64,000 nt of DNA from Ferdinandcohnia sp036965045 (GTDB taxonomy: Bacteria > Bacillota > Bacilli > Bacillales > Bacillaceae_L). Within the stretch, counting starts at the first letter, position 1; every line of letters begins with the position of its first letter. Made by a program: the position numbers and the translations under genes. The notes beneath the pieces are model-generated. The model saw only the letters and a list, made by a program, of their open reading frames with translations, did no database searches and was not told where the DNA came from. Below, one piece after another: positions 60,437-64,000 of the stretch. The stretch covers positions 1 through 64,000 of the forward strand of contig NZ_JBALOV010000005.1 of assembly GCF_036965045.1 (NCBI RefSeq). The letters are read 5' to 3'.

Positions 60437-63400
60437 CTACATATTTCTACGGTATTGTCCACCCACTTCATATAGCGCCTGCGTAATTTGGCCAAGGCTT
60501 GCGACCTGTACCGTTTCCATTAATTCCGCAAAAATATTCCCATTATTAACCGCAACTTGTTTTAGTTTCTTCAATGCTTCCTCGATTTTATCCTTATTTC
60601 GCTCCTGGAAGTCGTGTAAATTTTTAATCTGAAGCTCTTTCTCTTCCTTCGTAGCTCGGGCAAGTTCGATATTGTCTAATTCCTCTTCCGTTGGCGGGTT
60701 TGGATTCAAGTAGGTGTTCACCCCAATAATCGGAAGCTCTCCCGTGTGTTTTTTCATTTCATAATACATTGACTCATCTTGAATCTTTCCGCGCTGATAC
60801 TGTGTTTCCATTGCACCTAGTACTCCACCCCGGTCATTGAGTCGATCAAATTCCTGCAGCACGGCTTCTTCAACTAAATCAGTGAGTTCCTCGATGATAA
60901 AGGAACCCTGCAACGGATTTTCATTTTTCGTTAAGCCATGCTCTTTCGTAATGATCATTTGAATTGCCATGGCACGTCGAACGGATTCCTCTGTCGGGGT
61001 CGTAATCGCTTCATCATACGCGTTCGTGTGAAGTGAATTACAGTTATCCTGAAGAGCCATAAGCGCCTGTAGGGTCGTACGAATATCATTAAAATCAATT
61101 TCCTGCGCATGCAGGGAGCGACCTGATGTTTGCACATGGTATTTTAATTTTTGGCTGCGCTCATTTGCTCCATACTTCTCTTTCATAACGGTTGCCCAAA
61201 TGCGACGTGCCACACGGCCAATTACCGTATACTCTGGATCCAAACCGTTACTGAAGAAGAAAGAAAGGTTTGGTGCAAAATCATCAATTTTCATGCCTCG
61301 GCTGAGGTAATACTCCACATACGTAAACCCATTTGATAACGTAAACGCAAGCTGGGAAATAGGGTTCGCACCCGCTTCTGCAATATGATAGCCCGAAATC
61401 GAAACGGAATAATAGTTACGCACCTTGTTTTCGATGAAATACTCCTGGATATCCCCCATCATCCTTAACGCAAATTCCGTTGAAAAAATGCAGGTGTTTT
61501 GGCCCTGGTCTTCTTTTAAAATATCAGCTTGAACGGTTCCACGAACAGTTTGCAGTGTTTTCGCACGGACTTCTTGGAATTCTTCCACAGTTAACATGCG
61601 GCCAAGCTCCTGCTCGCGCTTTTCCACCTGCTGATGAATCGCCGTGTTCATAAACATCGCGAGAATAATAGGCGCCGGACCATTAATGGTCATCGAAACC
61701 GATGTTGAAGGCGCACATAGATCAAAGCCTTTGTACAGCTTTTTCATATCATCTAGCGTACAAATGCTGACACCACTTTCGCCTACTTTTCCATAAATAT
61801 CAGGTCGATATGCCGGATCCTCACCATATAAGGTTACAGAATCAAACGCCGTACTTAGTCGTTTCGCATCATCATCCTTCGATAAATAATGGAATCGACG
61901 GTTTGTTCTCTCTGGAGTTCCTTCACCCGCAAACTGACGCTTCGGGTCTTCCCCTTCACGTTTGAACGGAAACACTCCAGCCGTATATGGGAAGGCACCT
62001 GGAACATTCTCTTTATACACCCATCGTAAAATTTCGCCAAAGTCCTTAAAGCCTGGTAGAGAAATTTTTGGAATCGATAAACCAGAAAGGCTTTTCGTCT
62101 TTAAAATCGTCACAATTTCCCGATCGCGGATTTTTGCAATAAACTTCTCGCCTTTGTATATCTCCTTTGTTGCTTCCCAGTTTGCTAAGATTTTTTTCGA
62201 TTCATCTGTTAGCTTTTCTTCGTATTGTGTTTTTAATGCTTCAAGGGTAGTGATAACCACCGTATTTCCAAGCTCCTTCACACTTTCAATGGTGCCGCTA
62301 ATTTGGAAAAGCTTTCTCGCAATCTCCACTTGTTCAGTAGCCTTTTTATGATAGTTCCGAACTGTATCTGAAATCTCACGTAAATAATAACGGCGGTCAT
62401 TTGGAATAATTACATTTTGTTTTTGAACATCTGCTGTTTTTTCAAAAGATGTTTCCCAATCCGTGCCCATTTTCTCGTTAATTTTATCGATTAAATTTGC
62501 AAAAAAGGCGTTTGTTCCCGGGTCATTGAATTGACTTGCAATCGTGCCGAACACCGGCATTTCTTCATAGTCTATTTCGAATAATAGATGGCTGCGTTGG
62601 TACTGTTTTTGAACCTGCCGCTTTGCATCCTCAGACCCTTTACGCTCGAATTTGTTAATGACAATGAGGTCAGCATAGTCAATCATGTCGATTTTTTCGA
62701 GCTGGGAAGGTGCACCAAATTCACTTGTCATGACATACATTGAAACGTCACAAACCTCTGTAATCTCAGCATCCCCCTGCCCAATTCCGCTTGTTTCAAC
62801 GATGATTAAATCAAAGCCCGCTGCTTTAACAACAGCGATGGCATCCTTAATTGCAAGTGATAACTCTGATTTAGAGCCCCTTGTTGCTAGGCTTCGCATA
62901 TACACCCTTGGGTTAAAAATTGCATTCATGCGGATGCGGTCACCAAGTAAGGCTCCACCTGTTTTTTGCTTTGTCGGGTCAACGGACAGAACCGCTACTT
63001 TTTTATCGTCAATTTCATTAATAAAACGACGAATTAATTCGTCGGTAAGTGAGCTTTTTCCAGCTCCTCCTGTACCTGTAATCCCAACAACGGGAACCTT
63101 TTTCTCAAGGTCTTTTATTTTTTGGATGATTGTTTCTGCAGCTGCGGCTGACTCGTCTTTGTTCCCAATGTGGTTTTCAGCAATCGTAATCAGCTTTGCG
63201 ACTGTTTTGGTATCCCCAGTTTGAAGAAGTTCAATGTCATCAGCTAACTCCGTGCTTGTTGGATAATCACATTCTTTTAGCATTTTGTTGATCATCCCTT
63301 GGAGTCCTAGGCTACGGCCGTCATTGGGTGAAAAAATGCCAGCGATTCCGTATTCATGAAGCTCCCTGATTTCACGAGGGATGATGACTCCGCCACCGCC

Positions 63401-63697
63401 GCCATAAATACGAATATGAGACGCTCCCCGCTCTTTTAGAAGATCATACATATATTTAAAATATTCAACATGACCACCTTGATAGGAGGAAATCGCAATC
63501 CCTTGTGCATCCTCCTGGATGGCCGCGTTGACCACTTCCTCCACTGAGCGATTATGCCCAAGGTGAATGACCTCAGCACCGCTTGCCTGCAGAATGCGGC
63601 GCATAATGTTAATCGAAGCGTCATGCCCGTCAAATAAGCTTGAAGCCGTCACAAAGCGTACATGGTGCTTGGGACGATACACTTCCACCTTACTCAT
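60437..63697 (-). CDS. icmF: Fused isobutyryl-CoA mutase/G-protein chaperone (IcmF)
   Basis: A 1086-residue fusion of three parts: an N-terminal B12-binding domain with the DGHD motif (His25 would ligate cobalt), a MeaI-like P-loop GTPase (GITGTGGAGKSSLTDE near residue 205, then VETSGIGQGDAEI), and the acyl-CoA mutase TIM barrel (about residues 530-1086, with ISGYHIAEAGANPISQLAFT). It interconverts isobutyryl-CoA and n-butyryl-CoA, linking valine and branched fatty-acid breakdown to central metabolism. It lies 20 bases after a TetR gene, probably its regulator or operon mate. Confidence 0.95.
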   Translation of the reverse strand: MSKVEVYRPKHHVRFVTASSLFDGHDASINIMRRILQASGAEVIHLGHNRSVEEVVNAAIQEDAQGIAISSYQGGHVEYFKYMYDLLKERGASHIRIYGGGGGVIIPREIRELHEYGIAGIFSPNDGRSLGLQGMINKMLKECDYPTSTELADDIELLQTGDTKTVAKLITIAENHIGNKDESAAAAETIIQKIKDLEKKVPVVGITGTGGAGKSSLTDELIRRFINEIDDKKVAVLSVDPTKQKTGGALLGDRIRMNAIFNPRVYMRSLATRGSKSELSLAIKDAIAVVKAAGFDLIIVETSGIGQGDAEITEVCDVSMYVMTSEFGAPSQLEKIDMIDYADLIVINKFERKGSEDAKRQVQKQYQRSHLLFEIDYEEMPVFGTIASQFNDPGTNAFFANLIDKINEKMGTDWETSFEKTADVQKQNVIIPNDRRYYLREISDTVRNYHKKATEQVEIARKLFQISGTIESVKELGNTVVITTLEALKTQYEEKLTDESKKILANWEATKEIYKGEKFIAKIRDREIVTILKTKSLSGLSIPKISLPGFKDFGEILRWVYKENVPGAFPYTAGVFPFKREGEDPKRQFAGEGTPERTNRRFHYLSKDDDAKRLSTAFDSVTLYGEDPAYRPDIYGKVGESGVSICTLDDMKKLYKGFDLCAPSTSVSMTINGPAPIILAMFMNTAIHQQVEKREQELGRMLTVEEFQEVRAKTLQTVRGTVQADILKEDQGQNTCIFSTEFALRMMGDIQEYFIENKVRNYYSVSISGYHIAEAGANPISQLAFTLSNGFTYVEYYLSRGMKIDDFAPNLSFFFSNGLDPEYTVIGRVARRIWATVMKEKYGANERSQKLKYHVQTSGRSLHAQEIDFNDIRTTLQALMALQDNCNSLHTNAYDEAITTPTEESVRRAMAIQMIITKEHGLTKNENPLQGSFIIEELTDLVEEAVLQEFDRLNDRGGVLGAMETQYQRGKIQDESMYYEMKKHTGELPIIGVNTYLNPNPPTEEELDNIELARATKEEKELQIKNLHDFQERNKDKIEEALKKLKQVAVNNGNIFAELMETVQVASLGQITQALYEVGGQYRRNM

Positions 63698-63717
63698 TTT
63701 GTCTCCCCCAGTACTTG

Positions 63718-64000
63718 TTATTTTTCAATTCCCTTCAGCAAAAGCTCTGTTTGCATGTCAATATATTCTTCAAGTGTGAAAAGCTTCCGCATCGCCCAGC
63801 GGCGAAAGCCCCACATCTGGCCTAGCACGAAAATATTATGAGCAACGAGCTCAACCTGTTTCTTTGGCAATTGAAGTTCTCCTTTTGCGATGCAGTCCTC
63901 AATTGCTTTTTCAAACATGCCTACCATTTCCACTTCCTTATTTAGCACATATGGCAGCGCATCCTTTGAAAGTGATTTCGCTTCCTGATAGAGTACGAGA
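63718..64000 (-). CDS. TetR/AcrR family regulator, C-terminal part (cut by window edge)
   Basis: The visible 93 codons are open to the right edge of the window; the N-terminal HTH lies outside. The sequence (GMFEKAIEDCIAKGEL, NIFVLGQMWGFRRWAMRK) fits the C-terminal ligand-binding half of TetR proteins tied to fatty-acid or acyl-CoA use. It ends 20 bases before icmF and shares its direction, so the two are likely in one transcript. Confidence 0.75.
   Translation of the reverse strand, partial: LVLYQEAKSLSKDALPYVLNKEVEMVGMFEKAIEDCIAKGELQLPKKQVELVAHNIFVLGQMWGFRRWAMRKLFTLEEYIDMQTELLLKGIEK

Overview
The window is a piece of chromosome from an endospore-forming member of the Bacillaceae (Bacillota). 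Evidence: stage II sporulation genes (spoIID, spoIIR), spo0F, racA, RNA polymerase delta (rpoE), strong AGGAGG-type ribosome-binding sites, low GC, and gene order matching the ywm-atp-ywl-ywk-ywj part of the B. subtilis map. Against that map, a nuo operon and an ECF sigma module sit between atpC and ywzB, while ywmB and tal are absent from their usual places. The window holds no rRNA, tRNA, CRISPR array, prophage or recognisable transposase. There is one two-base N gap (13464-13465), inside nuoC.

Layout. 169-4105: vanZ-like gene convergent with spoIID, then murAA and ywzB. 4315-14904: eleven-gene complex I operon (nuoA,B,C,D,H,I,J,K,L,M,N, read on the minus strand), without the NADH-oxidising NuoE/F/G. 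14905-15694: a gene-free block of repeats, including a 199-bp palindromic, MITE-like element whose left end overlaps the nuo promoter. 15695-17514: DUF4179 protein and ECF sigma factor with its own ECF-type promoter. 17822-25333: complete F1Fo ATP synthase operon (atpZIBEFHAGDC). 25637-27874: Vpr-like secreted subtilase, whose Shine-Dalgarno sequence lies in the arm of a terminator-like hairpin. 28106-32856: upp, an SPFH gene with a 53-codon Arc-like gene, glyA, ywlG, rpiB. 32978-39005: chemoreceptor, ywlE, mntP, sua5, a DnaA-box cluster, ywlB, spoIIR and an HTH/membrane-protein pair. 39097-41042: prmC-prfA. 41135-48406: proline use (putR, putP, pruA, proline dehydrogenase, second putP). 48800-60241: racA, tdk, rpmE, rho, glpX, murAB, fbaA, spo0F, a DUF2529 gene, pyrG, rpoE. 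60437-64000: fused isobutyryl-CoA mutase IcmF and the end of a TetR regulator.

How the parts work together. Complex I-like proton pump and ATP synthase are adjacent and co-directional, forming an energy-conversion block. The put cluster feeds proline to glutamate; glpX and fbaA serve gluconeogenesis/glycolysis; murAA and murAB supply the first committed step of peptidoglycan synthesis; pyrG carries the CTP-sensing leader typical of Bacillus. Sporulation control is visible in sequence: a SigF-type promoter before spoIIR and a SigH-type promoter plus a Spo0A box before spo0F.

No clearly new multi-gene system was found. The most unusual items are the MITE-like element that appears to donate the -35 of the nuo promoter, the Ala/Lys-repeat extension of NuoC, the terminator/SD overlap before the protease gene, the DnaA-box cluster at sua5, and the paired putP genes.
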